Below, piece by piece: positions 17,089 through 26,329 of a stretch of DNA of 43,098 nt; position 1 is the stretch's first letter; each line of letters opens with the position of its first letter. This DNA is from an uncultured Clostridia bacterium (GTDB lineage: Bacteria; Bacillota; Clostridia; TANB77; CAG-508): NCBI GenBank assembly GCA_947624655.1, contig CANQLH010000017.1, positions 1-43,098 on the forward strand. The letters are read 5' to 3'. A program made the position numbers and the translations under genes. Under the pieces are notes generated by a model that was given only the letters and a program-made list of their open reading frames with translations, was not told the DNA's origin and made no database searches.

Positions 17089-17349
17089 CTATTGTTTAAG
17101 ATAAATTAAAGTTATGCCTTTATTATATGGTATAACTTTTTTCTCTATTCTTTTATGATTAAAATTTTTTCTTACCATATTAAGTATTACTTGTCCTTGT
17201 CTATATCCATGTATTACAACAACCTCTTTTATTTTTTCTGTTGCTGTGTCAATTGCTCTTTCTAAATAAAACCTTGCTTCTTCCTCCTGCATATTATGCA
17301 AATCTACAATAATTCGTTCATCATCTGCTATAAACATATCATCAAGCAT
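17089..17349 (-). CDS. Small stand-alone Smr-domain protein
   Basis: The 86-aa protein has the Smr signature: VDLHNMQEEEARFYLERAI (the DLH motif) and VVVIHGYRQGQVI (HGxxxG-like motif). Smr domains are nucleases or nucleic-acid binders, best known at the C-terminus of MutS2; this one is free-standing. A GGAGGT ribosome site precedes the ATG. It is convergent with sigG, with 17 bp between stops, and separated from secG by a terminator. Confidence 0.85.
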   Translation of the reverse strand: MLDDMFIADDERIIVDLHNMQEEEARFYLERAIDTATEKIKEVVVIHGYRQGQVILNMVRKNFNHKRIEKKVIPYNKGITLIYLKQ

Positions 17350-17375
17350 ATTTTTACCTCCTGTTTTCTATAAGA

Positions 17376-17405
17376 TAAAAAAAGGAACTTATTTCCAAGT
17401 TCCTT
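17376..17405 (-). terminator. Terminator after secG
   Basis: A perfect 9-bp stem (AAGGAACTT with AAGTTCCTT) and 6-base loop are followed on the minus strand by a run of seven T. It lies downstream of secG. Confidence 0.85.
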
Positions 17406-17488
17406 AATATTATATACATAAGAAAATCTTTCAATCTATGTAATAAGATTAAATTGCATTCATTTTATTCATGCGAAAAGTTACTTTA

Positions 17489-17734
17489 TTATATATAGAA
17501 AATTGAAAGAACTACAGCAAGCACTGCAAATATAATTCCCAACGTAATAGTTAATCTTTTTCTTTTTCCTTCTTTTGTTCTTCCTTTATTTTGATTGTAG
17601 AAATTATTTGAGCTTGATCCTGTAATTGTTGCTGTAACTCCAGAATCTTCCTTAGATTGAATCAATGTTAATATAATTAATACAACTGCTACCACAACAT
17701 ATACTAACATTAATATAGTTTTTATAATTTCCAT
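17489..17734 (-). CDS. secG: Protein translocase subunit SecG
   Basis: The 81-aa protein has two membrane segments (about 5-24 and 59-79) separated by the SecG-typical loop (LIQSKEDSGVTATITGSSSN then RTKEGKRKRLT). It is the small auxiliary subunit of the SecYEG channel. An AAGGAATG site precedes the ATG. The following hairpin terminator marks its 3' end. Confidence 0.92.
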   Translation of the reverse strand: MEIIKTILMLVYVVVAVVLIILTLIQSKEDSGVTATITGSSSNNFYNQNKGRTKEGKRKRLTITLGIIFAVLAVVLSIFYI

Positions 17735-17843
17735 TTAATATAATCATTCCTTTCTTAAACCTGCTTCGATATTAAAAAGCAATATTAATTTTAACATACT
17801 TTTTTTATAAATGCAATTATTTTATTAAAAAATATGTAAATTG

Positions 17844-19058
17844 TTATTTTTCTAATTTATGATAAATCTTTTTGCCCTTTCTCAATATTGCAAAATTATC
17901 TTTAAAGTCTTTTTCTGACATCATATAATTAATATCGGTAATTTTATTATCATTTAAAGTAATTCCACCTTGCTCAATAAGCTTTTTAGCCTGCCCTTTA
18001 GATGGAGCAATTTCTGTTTTAACTATTGCATCTACTAAGCTAATATTTACATCTTCTATTTTTGTTGTAGGCATATTTTCAATGCTTCCCATGCCTTCAA
18101 ATAATGCTTTTGCAGTTTCTTCTGCATTCTTTGCTGCTTCTTCTCCATGTATTAATTTTGTTATCTCATAAGCTGCAACTCTCTTTGCCTCATTTATATT
18201 TTCATCTTTTAAAGAAGCTAGTCTTTCAACTTCGTCATCAGGTAAAAATGTTAAAAGGCTCAAAACTTTTCTAACCTCTGTATCTCCAATGTTTCTCCAA
18301 TATTGATAAAATTCGTAAGGAGACGTCCTTTCAGGATTTAACCATAAAGCTCCCTTTTCTGTCTTGCCCATTTTCTTTCCTTCTGCTGTTGTAAGTAGTT
18401 TAAATGTTAATCCATAAGAGTCCTCTGCTCCTACTTTTCTAATTAACTCTACTCCTCCTATGATATTAGACCATTGGTCATTTCCACCAATTTGCATCTT
18501 ACAATTATATTTGTCATGAAGATATAAAAAATCATAACTTTGCATAAGCATATATCCCATTTCGAAAAATGTTAGTCCTGTTTCTAATCTTGCCTTATAG
18601 CACTCTGCTGCAAGCATTTTATTAACTGAAAATAATGTTCCAATTTTTCTCATAAAATCTATATAATTTAAGTTTAATAGCCAATCTGCATTATTTACAA
18701 TAATTGCAGCATTTTCTCCTTCAAATGAGACAAATTTTTCTGCCTGTTTTTTAAGAGCCACTACATTTTTATCTATTGTCTCTCTAGTTAACATTTTTCT
18801 CATATCTGTTTTGCCTGATGGGTCACCAATAGATGCTGTTCCTCCACCCATTAATATAATTGGTTTATGTCCAGCCTTTTGCAATCTAGAAGCAACCATT
18901 AATGCAACAAAATGTCCTATATGCAAACTATCTGCTGTTGGATCTATTCCTACATAAAATCTTACACTTTCTTTTTGAAATAATTCTCTCATTTCTTTTT
19001 CATGTGTCATTTGCTCTATGTAGCCTCTATCTTCAAGTTCTTTTATTATATCTGTCAT
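17844..19058 (-). CDS. tyrS: Tyrosyl-tRNA synthetase
   Basis: The 404-aa class I synthetase has RFYVGIDPTADSLHIGHFVA (HIGH motif), the tyrosine-binding region NDQWSNIIGG, KMGKTEKGALW (KMSKS-type loop) and a C-terminal S4 RNA-binding domain (LVDAIVKTEIAPSKGQAKKL onward). It charges tRNA-Tyr. Length and domains are normal. A GAGGGAG site precedes the ATG. I see no T-box leader in the short upstream region, which is unusual for a clostridial tyrS. Confidence 0.96.
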   Translation of the reverse strand: MTDIIKELEDRGYIEQMTHEKEMRELFQKESVRFYVGIDPTADSLHIGHFVALMVASRLQKAGHKPIILMGGGTASIGDPSGKTDMRKMLTRETIDKNVVALKKQAEKFVSFEGENAAIIVNNADWLLNLNYIDFMRKIGTLFSVNKMLAAECYKARLETGLTFFEMGYMLMQSYDFLYLHDKYNCKMQIGGNDQWSNIIGGVELIRKVGAEDSYGLTFKLLTTAEGKKMGKTEKGALWLNPERTSPYEFYQYWRNIGDTEVRKVLSLLTFLPDDEVERLASLKDENINEAKRVAAYEITKLIHGEEAAKNAEETAKALFEGMGSIENMPTTKIEDVNISLVDAIVKTEIAPSKGQAKKLIEQGGITLNDNKITDINYMMSEKDFKDNFAILRKGKKIYHKLEK

Positions 19059-19243
19059 ATATATATCACTCCCTCATATTATATACATCATCTTAATTTT
19101 TGCATATTTTATCATATTTATAGCAAAAAGTAAATAGTTGCATTTATGTCTTGAATTTTAAATTTTATTATGATAATATATTTATGTATAAATAATTTTT
19201 ATAATTAAACTTTCTAGTTAAAAAGAGAAAGGAATGAATATTT

Positions 19244-19408
19244 ATGGGAAATAATAAAAAGAATAATAATATAGAAGTAATCTCTGGAGATGGAAAAGAC
19301 TTAGATATTTCTGCTGTATATGACCATATTCCACCTAGTAAACCTAGAATTAAAGAAAATAATGATAAAAAAATTGTAATCCCTAACGAAAAAAAGAAGA
19401 ATAATTAA
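19244..19408 (+). CDS. Small conserved-looking hypothetical protein (54 aa)
   Basis: ATG 19244 is preceded by GAAAGGA at about 10 bases. The protein begins MGNNKKNNNIEVISGDGKDL and continues with a DISAVYDHIPPSKP segment and a basic tail. The hydrophilic composition with a motif-like centre suggests a real small gene; I recall similar short proteins in clostridia but cannot name a family. It is 54 bases upstream of the tRNA-Met gene. Confidence 0.65.
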   Translation: MGNNKKNNNIEVISGDGKDLDISAVYDHIPPSKPRIKENNDKKIVIPNEKKKNN

Positions 19409-19416
19409 CAAAAATA

Positions 19417-19445
19417 TTGACAAATCGCAAAAATGTGTTTATAAT
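19417..19445 (+). promoter_or_regulatory. Consensus SigA promoter of tRNA-Met
   Basis: TTGACA (19417-19422), a 17-base spacer and TATAAT (19440-19445) match the housekeeping consensus exactly, 17 bases before the mature tRNA. Confidence 0.9.
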
Positions 19446-19462
19446 ATTAAAGTGTTGTTTAT

Positions 19463-19539
19463 GGCGAAGTAGCTCAGTTGGCTAGAGCATCCGGTTCATA
19501 CCCGGCAGGTCGAGAGTTCGAATCTCCCCTTCGCTACCA
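19463..19539 (+). tRNA. tRNA-Met (CAT), elongator type
   Basis: The 77-nt cloverleaf includes encoded CCA: acceptor GGCGAAG with CTTCGCT, D arm GCTC/GAGC, anticodon loop TTCATAC, and T loop TTCGAAT. G1-U72 and the lack of three G-C pairs in the anticodon stem argue against initiator. Two non-canonical pairs (U27-C43, A50-C64) are odd. A CAU tRNA could also be Ile2 with lysidine, which sequence alone cannot exclude. Confidence 0.88.
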
Positions 19540-19563
19540 AAAATATTAAAAGCCTTTAAAATA

Positions 19564-19599
19564 GAATGTTTCAGTCACTTTGAAACATTCCATTTTTTT
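19564..19599 (+). terminator. Terminator after tRNA-Met
   Basis: GAATGTTTCA pairs with TGAAACATTC across a 7-base loop and is followed by CATTTTTTT. It lies 25 bases after the tRNA. Confidence 0.88.
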
Positions 19600-19660
19600 A
19601 TTTAACACTTTTTTAACGACTCATATATTTTGGATTTATAGTTATTACTAGTCTGCCACA

Positions 19661-19882
19661 TTAATTATTTGTCTCCTCTACTGCCTGTCTTAGTGCCTTC
19701 GTTAATTCTTTTTGCATTAAATTAAAAGAGCACTTCCACCTTGTTTTATTAGTGGTAATGCTCTGTTCTGTGTCTATCATATCTATATGTCTTTTAGATA
19801 CTCTAAAATTAGTACCTTCTAAAAATCCTCCGTTCCTAACTATTGGGTGGTGGCTGCCTGTTCCGCCCTCAGAAACTTTATA
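19661..19882 (-). pseudogene. Possible coding remnant without start codon
   Basis: A 73-codon open frame on the minus strand reads SEGGTGSHHPIV, FLEGTNFRVSKRHIDMID and FNLMQKELTKALRQAVEETN before TAA at 19661. The composition looks protein-like, and the frame is long for such AT-rich DNA. A stop precedes it, the first ATG is internal (38 codons left), and I see no ribosome site. I do not recognise it. It may be the 3' end of a decayed gene, or be transcribed from the promoter at 20034-20062. Confidence 0.35.
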
Positions 19883-20027
19883 TTATACGGAAGAAGCATT
19901 TGCTTATTGCAAATGCTTCCCATTAACATAGGCAATTGGTAGGTCTGCCAAGTCCCTACATCTCTTTAACCTTTTCAGGTGCGTGGAAGGCAATATCGTC
20001 CACCTCAATTCCCTATATTCTTATTGT
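19838..20027 (-). ncRNA. Candidate structured RNA, about 190 nt (6S-like in size)
   Basis: A near-consensus SigA promoter drives minus-strand transcription with a start expected near 20027 but no adjacent ORF. The first 190 bases are richer in G+C than the surroundings. The ends can pair (AUUG-GGUGG with CCACC-CAAU), enclosing GUAGG/CCUAC and a long hairpin of GAAGCAUUUGC with GCAAAUGCUUC. Length and enclosing stem are compatible with 6S RNA, but I could not match a family. It lacks the diagnostic motifs of tmRNA, RNase P and the SRP tetraloop. Confidence 0.45.
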
Positions 20028-20033
20028 ACTTTT

Positions 20034-20062
20034 ATTATAGCATTTTTATTCACTTTTGTCTA
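20034..20062 (-). promoter_or_regulatory. SigA promoter for the candidate ncRNA
   Basis: TAGACA (20062-20057), a 17-base spacer and TATAAT (20039-20034) on the minus strand. It overlaps the stop of the upstream PBECR-like gene. Confidence 0.75.
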
Positions 20063-20458
20063 GTATTTTAAATAAATTACTTTTCCTTTATTCTTTATTG
20101 TTTGTTCCCAACTTTTATCTCTTTGTCTCATTATTGTTATTATTGAATTTTTATTATACTTTTTTTCTTCTTTATTAGTTGCCAACTTAATTACAACTCT
20201 TACTTTTTTATCTATTTGTTTAATATGCTTAAGATAAATTAAAGTATCCTTTTGGTTGTATTCTTCAAGTATTACATCTGGATTTTCTATAATTTCTCTT
20301 AAATAGTCTTTTACTTGATTATACTCTTCTTCATGATATTTTAAAATATGGTTATTTAATCTTTCATATGTTAATATTAAAATATCTGTTATTACTTTTT
20401 GTTTATAATCTCCTATTTTATCTTTATCTATTTTACCTATGTTAATATATTCTTCCAT
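20060..20458 (-). CDS. PBECR-type (barnase/EndoU/ColicinE5/RelE-like) nuclease-domain protein
   Basis: The 132-aa protein follows the pattern of the phage-associated PBECR domain: KVITDILILTYERLNNHILK, YLREIIENPDVILEEYN, a middle basic strand (KKVRVVIKLA) and SIITIMRQRDKSWEQTIK. These small RNase-like domains occur in phages and toxin systems. Catalysis is inferred from family resemblance. It is free-standing, with no obvious antitoxin beside it unless one of the small genes upstream (20633-20960) serves. Confidence 0.65.
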   Translation of the reverse strand: MEEYINIGKIDKDKIGDYKQKVITDILILTYERLNNHILKYHEEEYNQVKDYLREIIENPDVILEEYNQKDTLIYLKHIKQIDKKVRVVIKLATNKEEKKYNKNSIITIMRQRDKSWEQTIKNKGKVIYLKY

Positions 20459-20618
20459 TATTTTCCCTTTCTAATTTATTTTACTGTATTCCTAATGTTT
20501 TTTCAACATTTTATACTATTTTTTTATATTATTCTCCTACTAAAGCTTCTATGTTTTTTATCTTGATATAATACTCCTCCTTTAAATACAACATTTTTAC
20601 ACCTTCTTTCCACAATAA

Positions 20619-20645
20619 AAGCACCTACTTAATTAGTAAGTGCTT
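20619..20645 (-). terminator. Terminator overlapping end of small gene
   Basis: Minus strand AAGCACTTACT pairs with AGTAGGTGCTT (one mismatch), then TTTTATT. The 5' arm covers the last codons and stop of the 66-aa ORF. Confidence 0.7.
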
Positions 20646-20833
20646 GATTTTCTTATATCCTCTATACTATTATTATATTTTGCAAATTTTTTTTCGAGTT
20701 CTTTTATTTTTTTCTTTATTCTTGCATCTATTTTATCTATGTCAAATCCATTTGGATAAAATTTTCCTATCTTATTTAATAGTTCAGGAATATTTTTTGA
20801 TTCTAATATATTTTTTATATCATTCTCGTTCAT
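20633..20833 (-). CDS. Small charged hypothetical protein (66 aa)
   Basis: The ORF begins MNENDIKNILESKNIPELLN and is rich in Lys/Glu with predicted helices, including KIDARIKKKIKELEKKFAKY. A GGAGAT ribosome site precedes the ATG, and a terminator follows. Family unknown. Its start overlaps the end of the upstream fragment, which hints at coupling. Confidence 0.6.
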   Translation of the reverse strand: MNENDIKNILESKNIPELLNKIGKFYPNGFDIDKIDARIKKKIKELEKKFAKYNNSIEDIRKSSTY

Positions 20834-20960
20834 TTAATATCTCCTCTATATATTTATATAATTCTATATTTTTATTTTTTAATAATTGCTTATCTACAAT
20901 ATAACACCTTAGCCCTTCTGGTAAATAATCTCTGAATACATTATAATTAAATTTACCATT
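20820..20960 (-). pseudogene. Coding remnant upstream of the 66-aa gene
   Basis: The frame reads FNYNVFRDYLPEGLRCYIVD then NKNIELYKYIEEILNERE and stops at 20820, overlapping the start of the next gene by 14 bases. There is no start codon. A different frame just upstream (YIKYIDINKADKMVN) could be its earlier part, which would need a one-base change near 20960. No CGG lies there, so this break is not of the type seen elsewhere in the window. Confidence 0.35.
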
Positions 20961-20995
20961 TTATCAGCTTTGTTAATATCAATGTATTTTATATA

Positions 20996-21788
20996 TCATT
21001 GTATAACTGGTTCTTTATATGTTACTTTTCCATTTTCGTCAACTTTAAACTCTACCTTTATCAAAAATCTTGAAAATATAACCAATTTATATTCGCCGTG
21101 TTTCTAATTTACCATATAGTTTTTCCCAATTATACTCTCTTTTAGATATATTATTTATGTCCTCAGATACCATAACCGTATCTTTCCAAGAAGTGCTTAA
21201 CCTTTGCTTTTCTATATAATATTCTTCAGTTTCACTCCTTCTAACTTTTTTCAATATTTTATATCCCAATCCATTACCATATTTATATGGTATGGTATTG
21301 TTATCTATAATTTGGTAAGTTATACCAGTATTGGATATATTATTAATAGAAATTGTAACATTATTAGTTGAATAATCTGCCATTCTCAATATTCTATCTG
21401 GTATTTTTACATTGCTCTTTTGCTTTGTTATTTCTATCTTTTCTATACCAGCAGTAGAACCTTTTGCTGGAGTTCCACCTCTATATGTAATAACTACTTC
21501 TTGTCCTTGTTTAAAGCCTATGTTTCCTTCCTTTGCATAATCTATATCTATAATAGTAAAATCGCCATCTTTCATAATAGTCATACCTTTATCATTTACT
21601 GCTACTACAATTGCTTTCATTGTTTCGATTTGTTCATTTGCATTTATTATAACAAATTCCGATTTTTTTGATTTTTTTGTTTGACCCACATAAAAAATAA
21701 CTGCCATTACAATCAAAATTAAAATGAAAACAACGAATAATATCATTCCATACAAAAAATCATTATTCTTTTCTTTCTTTTCCTCCAT
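20996..21788 (-). CDS. Membrane-anchored hypothetical protein, paralog 1 (CGG +1 shift)
   Basis: One N-terminal membrane segment (about 12-34) precedes a soluble domain with IKAIVVAVNDKG-type strands and FKQGQEVVITYRGG, repeated in the tandem paralog. The first frame runs to 21087, ending KLETRRI. At 21098-21096 it has in-frame ACA-CGG-CGA. Skipping the C gives GEYKLV then FKVDENGKVTYKEPVIQ and a stop at 20996. That tail is clearly homologous to the shifted tail of paralog 2 (TIDKNGEIFAKEPEIN). The restored length is 263 aa. Function unknown. Confidence 0.75.
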
Positions 21789-21809
21789 GCTATTCCTCCT
21801 AACTTTCTG

Positions 21810-22566
21810 CTATAATGAATTTATTTCTGGTTCTTTAGCAAAAATCTCTCCATTTTTATCTATTGTAAAATAAATTCTTGTATAATAGTTCATAAATTGG
21901 GTAGTAAAATAATATTCTCCGTTCTGTCAATTTATCCAATATTCCACTCATATCAAAACTTCCTTTACATACTGTTCCCTCATCACTTACAAATATTTCT
22001 TTTATGCTTTCCCCACTATATACTTTCTCTCCATATAATGTTCCAATTTCATATGTATTATCATTTTTTAAGTAATAGTTGTTTTTATTATCATTTCCTA
22101 AATTATATGTAAGTTCATTTTTATCTATCATTGTAAGCACAATTCTATCTTTAGTAAATTCTTCTTTTTTAATAGAAACCCTATCATCTTTTCTATATGC
22201 ATATTCTAAAATATCATCAGGTATATCAATATCACTTTCTTCTTTCAAAATCTTAATTTTTTTAACATTGCTATAGTCTCCAGGATATGTTGCATATATC
22301 CATCCATCGAAATATATTTTTATTTCTTGACCTGGGCAAAAATCCATATTCTTTGCTTTATTTAGTCCTACTCTACATAATCCGCTATTATTGCTATAGC
22401 ATAGCATTAAATTATCATATACTGATATTACAACGGCCTTATCTGTAACTGTTTTTGTTATATTAATCTTTCCTGATTCAAAATAGTATTTTACTAAAAG
22501 CAATGCCCAAATAATCATAATAATAATCAATAACCTAAACAATATGGATTTTTTCTTTTCTTTCAT
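21810..22566 (-). CDS. Membrane-anchored hypothetical protein, paralog 2 (CGG +1 shift)
   Basis: Tandem paralog of the preceding protein: N-terminal membrane segment, AVVISVYDNLMLCYS, and FCPGQEIKIYFDG matching FKQGQEVVITYRG. The first frame ends at 21856. At 21921-21919 it has in-frame GAA-CGG-AGA. Skipping the C gives GEYYFTTQFMNYYTRIYFTI and an ending like that of paralog 1, with a stop at 21810. The restored length is 251 aa. Both copies break at the aligned residue, which argues against independent random errors. Confidence 0.75.
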
Positions 22567-22613
22567 TACTATTCATCACTCCTTTTCAAATCATAAGCTA
22601 ATTTTGAATAATG

Positions 22614-22658
22614 AAAATAGCATGTTTGTTTACGTCAAAACTTACAACATGCTATTTT
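22614..22658 (-). terminator. Hairpin after the 102-aa gene
   Basis: AAAATAGCATGTT pairs with AACATGCTATTTT (13 bp) across a 19-base loop. It follows the stop at 22666 and likely ends the dnaG-rpoD transcript. Confidence 0.65.
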
Positions 22659-22665
22659 TACTTCT

Positions 22666-22974
22666 CTATTCTTCTCTTTCTCTCTCTTCAACTTTTTCTT
22701 CTGTTTTAGATACCTCTTTTGTCTGAAGAGTTACTTTATCAGGTGTAACAACAATATTTTGAGAAAATGCATTTCCTCCTGCACCTGAATTTTTGCGTTT
22801 TTTCCTCATAGACATAAAATACTCTGGTATAATTGTTGCAATTCTCTTATATGTTTCCTTAAATGCTTCTTTTCTATTTGTATCTTTATCAGCATCTATT
22901 ATTTCTTCTGGAGATTCTACTGGATCATATCCAACAAGGCTAACCTTTTCTTTTCCTCTTTTTTCTTTTGCCAA
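22666..22974 (-). CDS. Hypothetical protein downstream of rpoD
   Basis: The 102-aa charged soluble protein contains VSLVGYDPVESPEEIIDADK and a Glu/Lys-rich tail with no recognised domain. It lies 26 bases after rpoD on the same strand, so it is probably the last gene of the dnaG-rpoD operon. A hairpin terminator follows. Confidence 0.65.
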   Translation of the reverse strand: MAKEKRGKEKVSLVGYDPVESPEEIIDADKDTNRKEAFKETYKRIATIIPEYFMSMRKKRKNSGAGGNAFSQNIVVTPDKVTLQTKEVSKTEEKVEEREREE

Positions 22975-23000
22975 ATTCTATCGTCTCCCTTCCTACTAGA

Positions 23001-24413
23001 CTAATTCATATAATCTCTAAGTTTTTTGCTACGACTTGGATGTCTAAGTTTTCTTAATGCTTTTGCCTCTATTTGTCTAATTCTTTCCCTTGTAACTTCA
23101 AACTCTCTTCCTACTTCTTCCAAAGTTCTTGCTTTGCCATCTTCTAACCCAAATCTTAATCTTAAAACTTTAGCTTCTCTTGGTGTTAAAGTTCCCATTA
23201 CTTCATCAAGTTGTTCTTTTAGCAATGTATATGCTGCTGAATCTTGTGGTGCTGGAGAATCTTCATCAGGGATAAAATCTCCTAAATGGCTGTCATCCTC
23301 TTCTCCTATTGGAGTTTCAAGTGATACTGGATCTTGAGCTATTTTTTGAATTTCCATAACCCTATCTATTGGCATTTCTAGTTCTTCTGATAGCTCTTCT
23401 GGGGTAGGCTCACGACCTAACCTTTGAAGTAAGTGTCTAGAAGTACGAATTAATTTATTTATAGTCTCAACCATATGAACAGGAATTCTTATAGTTCTTG
23501 CTTGGTCAGCTATTGCTCTAGTTATTGCTTGTCTTATCCACCATGTAGCATAAGTGCTAAATTTATATCCTTTTGAATAATCAAACTTCTCAACAGCCTT
23601 AATAAGTCCCATATTTCCTTCTTGTATTAAATCTAAAAAGAGCATTCCTCTTCCTAAATACTTCTTAGCAATACTAACAACGAGCCTTAGATTTGATTCT
23701 GCAAGTTTTTGCTTAGCTTCTTCATCTCCATCCATAATTCTTTTTGCTATTTCTAACTCATCATCATATGTAAGAAGTGGAATTCTTCCTATCTCTCTTA
23801 AATACATTCTAACTGGATCATCTAAACTTATACCTTCAAAATCAGTTAAACTTGCATCACTAATATCAACCTCTTCTATTGATTCTAACTCATCAATATC
23901 AGGTTCTACATCTTCAAAATCATCTCTTAATAAATCAACTCCCATTTCTTCAAAGACATCAAATACCTTATCAATTTCTTCTGGGTTAACATCTTCAAGC
24001 TCTGAGGCTAATTCTCCATAAGTGATACTGCCTTTTTCCTTAGCTTTCGATAATATCTCATTTACTCTATTCTTTTCTGTCTTGTTTTCTTCTACTTCTT
24101 TTTTTGCTTCTGAGTTTTGTTCTTCAATTTCTTCTTTATCTGCTTTTTTATTTTTTTCTTCTTTTTCATCTTTCTTTGCTTTTTCTTCACTTTTTTTGTC
24201 TGCTTCTTTTGGTGTTTCTATTTTTTTAGTTTCTTTCTTTTCTTTTACGTCTTCATTCTTCTTTTTAGTTTCTTTATTATTTTTTATATCTTGTGTTTTT
24301 TCTTTAACTTCATTATTTTTATCTTTCTTTTGAAGATTTTCTTGGATTTCATTTTTTGAATTTTTACTCTTTGCTTTAGCTGATTTTTTTATCTCTTCTT
24401 GTTCTTCATTCAT
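23001..24413 (-). CDS. rpoD: Primary RNA polymerase sigma factor
   Basis: The 470-aa protein begins with about 110 residues of Lys/Glu-rich low-complexity sequence. A region 1.1-like segment ([20 protein letters not shown]) follows, then region 1.2 ([20 protein letters not shown]), region 2 with [17 protein letters not shown], region 3, and region 4 with [19 protein letters not shown] and [17 protein letters not shown]. It recognises housekeeping promoters like those at 19417 and 20034. It follows dnaG by 16 bases, the conserved Firmicute order. The long charged N-terminal extension is the only unusual part. Confidence 0.97.
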   Translation of the reverse strand: MNEEQEEIKKSAKAKSKNSKNEIQENLQKKDKNNEVKEKTQDIKNNKETKKKNEDVKEKKETKKIETPKEADKKSEEKAKKDEKEEKNKKADKEEIEEQNSEAKKEVEENKTEKNRVNEILSKAKEKGSITYGELASELEDVNPEEIDKVFDVFEEMGVDLLRDDFEDVEPDIDELESIEEVDISDASLTDFEGISLDDPVRMYLREIGRIPLLTYDDELEIAKRIMDGDEEAKQKLAESNLRLVVSIAKKYLGRGMLFLDLIQEGNMGLIKAVEKFDYSKGYKFSTYATWWIRQAITRAIADQARTIRIPVHMVETINKLIRTSRHLLQRLGREPTPEELSEELEMPIDRVMEIQKIAQDPVSLETPIGEEDDSHLGDFIPDEDSPAPQDSAAYTLLKEQLDEVMGTLTPREAKVLRLRFGLEDGKARTLEEVGREFEVTRERIRQIEAKALRKLRHPSRSKKLRDYMN

Positions 24414-24429
24414 TCTAAGTTTAGCCTCC

Positions 24430-26220
24430 TTACTTTATACTAACTAACTTCTTACTTATCTCCTTTAATCTATTTTCAATTTCTTTTGTTTCTTCAACAT
24501 CTAAGTTTCCAGAAATTAATTTTTTTAATATTAAACTTTTTTCTTCTAAAAGTTTATCTTTAACAAATTTTTTAACCAAATCATCTATTGCCTTATCAAC
24601 ATCAGTTATATCAAGCTCTTTTGCCAATATATATGTAATGTGATTAACAAGTTCATCATCGCCTTCAAATAATCCTATCACATTACTAATATCCCCTTTT
24701 TCTAGCTCTTCATACAAAATTGTTACAATTTTTTTGTTTTTTTCATCTTTAAAATCATTTGGTTGAATATTATCTTTTATTTTGTTATAGACAGTTTGTC
24801 CTTCATTTATAAGTAAACAAATTATTAAATTTTCCCTAGCAAAGTTTTTATCCGTACTTTCTTTGTTTGATTTTACTTGATTATTTCTTATCGCACTTGG
24901 TCTATCTAATATTTTTTCTCCTACTGAATTTGAATGCGATAATTTATTTATCTGGGCATATATTGCTTCTCTTGAAATTCCATAGTTTGTAGAAATCTTA
25001 TCAATATATACTTCCTTTTCAATATCGCTTTTACATTTAAGTAAAATACTGCTAATCTCATTTAAAAATTTAATTTTGTCATTTACTTGATTTAAGTCTA
25101 GGTTTTGTTTTAGATTTTTAACTTTAAATTCGACTAATGAAATTGCATTTTGTACAAATAAATTAAACTTTCCGCTTCCATATTTGATAACAAATTCGTC
25201 TGGATCTTTTGCACCTTCAAGCTGTAATATCCTGATATCATATCCTAAATCTTGTAATATCTCAAGTCCTCTCATTGTAGCACCCTGACCTGCCGCATCA
25301 GCATCATACCCAATAATGATTTTCGACTTGTATCTCTTCAAAAGTCTTGCTTGTTGTTGAGTAAGAGCAGTTCCAAGAGACGCAACAGCATTATCTATTC
25401 CTCTTTGATGAAGTGATATTGCATCCATATATCCTTCCACCATAATTAAGAAGTCTTTTTCTGTTTTTTTAGCAATATTTAATGCAAATAAGTTTCTTCC
25501 TTTGTTATAGCACACAGTATCAGGTGAATTAATGTATTTAGGCTTTGAATCATCTAATGCTCTTCCTCCAAATGCAATTACTCTGTTCTTTACATCCATT
25601 ATTGGAAACATAAGTCTTTTTTTAAAAGCATCAGTTGGCGTTCCATTTTTAGAAGTTACAACTAATTTTGATGCAAATATTTCTTCATCTTGAAATCCAC
25701 GCCTTTTTAATTCTCTATATAAATCATCATAATTGCCTGCATAGCCTATTTGGAATTTTTTTAACGTTTCATTATCCATTCTTCTCTTTTTTACATAATC
25801 CTGTGCTGGTTTTGCAGTAGGCTTATATAAATTTTCATGATACCACTCAGCTGTTACTTCATTAACCTTAAATACCTTTTCTTTTAAAAGTATTTGTTTT
25901 TGCTCTTCTTCACTTGTTTCAAATTTAGGAAGCTCAATATTTACTCTATCAGCTAGCATTTCAACTGCTTCTTTAAAGTCAATATTTTCTATTTTTTTTA
26001 CAAAACCAATCACATCTCCACCTACTCCACATCCAAAGCAGTGGAAAATTTGCTTAGTTTCAGACACTGAAAATGATGGCGATTTTTCATTATGAAATGG
26101 ACATAATCCAAAATAATTTCTGCCGTGCCTTTTTAGTACAACATACTGTGAAATTACATCTACTATATCCGTATTAGCCTTAATTTCTTCGATTAAGCCA
26201 TTATCATATCGCACCATCAT
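24430..26220 (-). CDS. dnaG: DNA primase
   Basis: The 596-aa protein has the CHC2 zinc finger (C40, H43, C61, C64) in [14 protein letters not shown] and FHCFGCG, the catalytic core with YAGNYDDLY and [20 protein letters not shown], the TOPRIM motif [15 protein letters not shown] and GYDADAAG, and a C-terminal DnaB-binding domain. It makes replication primers. Two ATG codons overlap at the start after GGAAGGGT. It is first in an operon with rpoD. Confidence 0.96.
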   Translation of the reverse strand: MMVRYDNGLIEEIKANTDIVDVISQYVVLKRHGRNYFGLCPFHNEKSPSFSVSETKQIFHCFGCGVGGDVIGFVKKIENIDFKEAVEMLADRVNIELPKFETSEEEQKQILLKEKVFKVNEVTAEWYHENLYKPTAKPAQDYVKKRRMDNETLKKFQIGYAGNYDDLYRELKRRGFQDEEIFASKLVVTSKNGTPTDAFKKRLMFPIMDVKNRVIAFGGRALDDSKPKYINSPDTVCYNKGRNLFALNIAKKTEKDFLIMVEGYMDAISLHQRGIDNAVASLGTALTQQQARLLKRYKSKIIIGYDADAAGQGATMRGLEILQDLGYDIRILQLEGAKDPDEFVIKYGSGKFNLFVQNAISLVEFKVKNLKQNLDLNQVNDKIKFLNEISSILLKCKSDIEKEVYIDKISTNYGISREAIYAQINKLSHSNSVGEKILDRPSAIRNNQVKSNKESTDKNFARENLIICLLINEGQTVYNKIKDNIQPNDFKDEKNKKIVTILYEELEKGDISNVIGLFEGDDELVNHITYILAKELDITDVDKAIDDLVKKFVKDKLLEEKSLILKKLISGNLDVEETKEIENRLKEISKKLVSIK

Positions 26221-26329
26221 TTTACCCTTCCTTCAATCTTATTATATTATTCGACACACAAGGTGTAAATCCTTCCTACATTATGTCGATTAATGTGAAT
26301 AAGTGAAAGATTATATTTAATTAATATAA

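Noticed and set aside
19058-19243. T-box leader upstream of tyrS
   Set aside because: The gap is short and lacks the T-box sequence and antiterminator structure on the minus strand.
19838-20027. tmRNA, RNase P RNA or SRP RNA
   Set aside because: No tag frame or tRNA-like ends, no RNase P core motifs, and no SRP GGAA tetraloop region were found.
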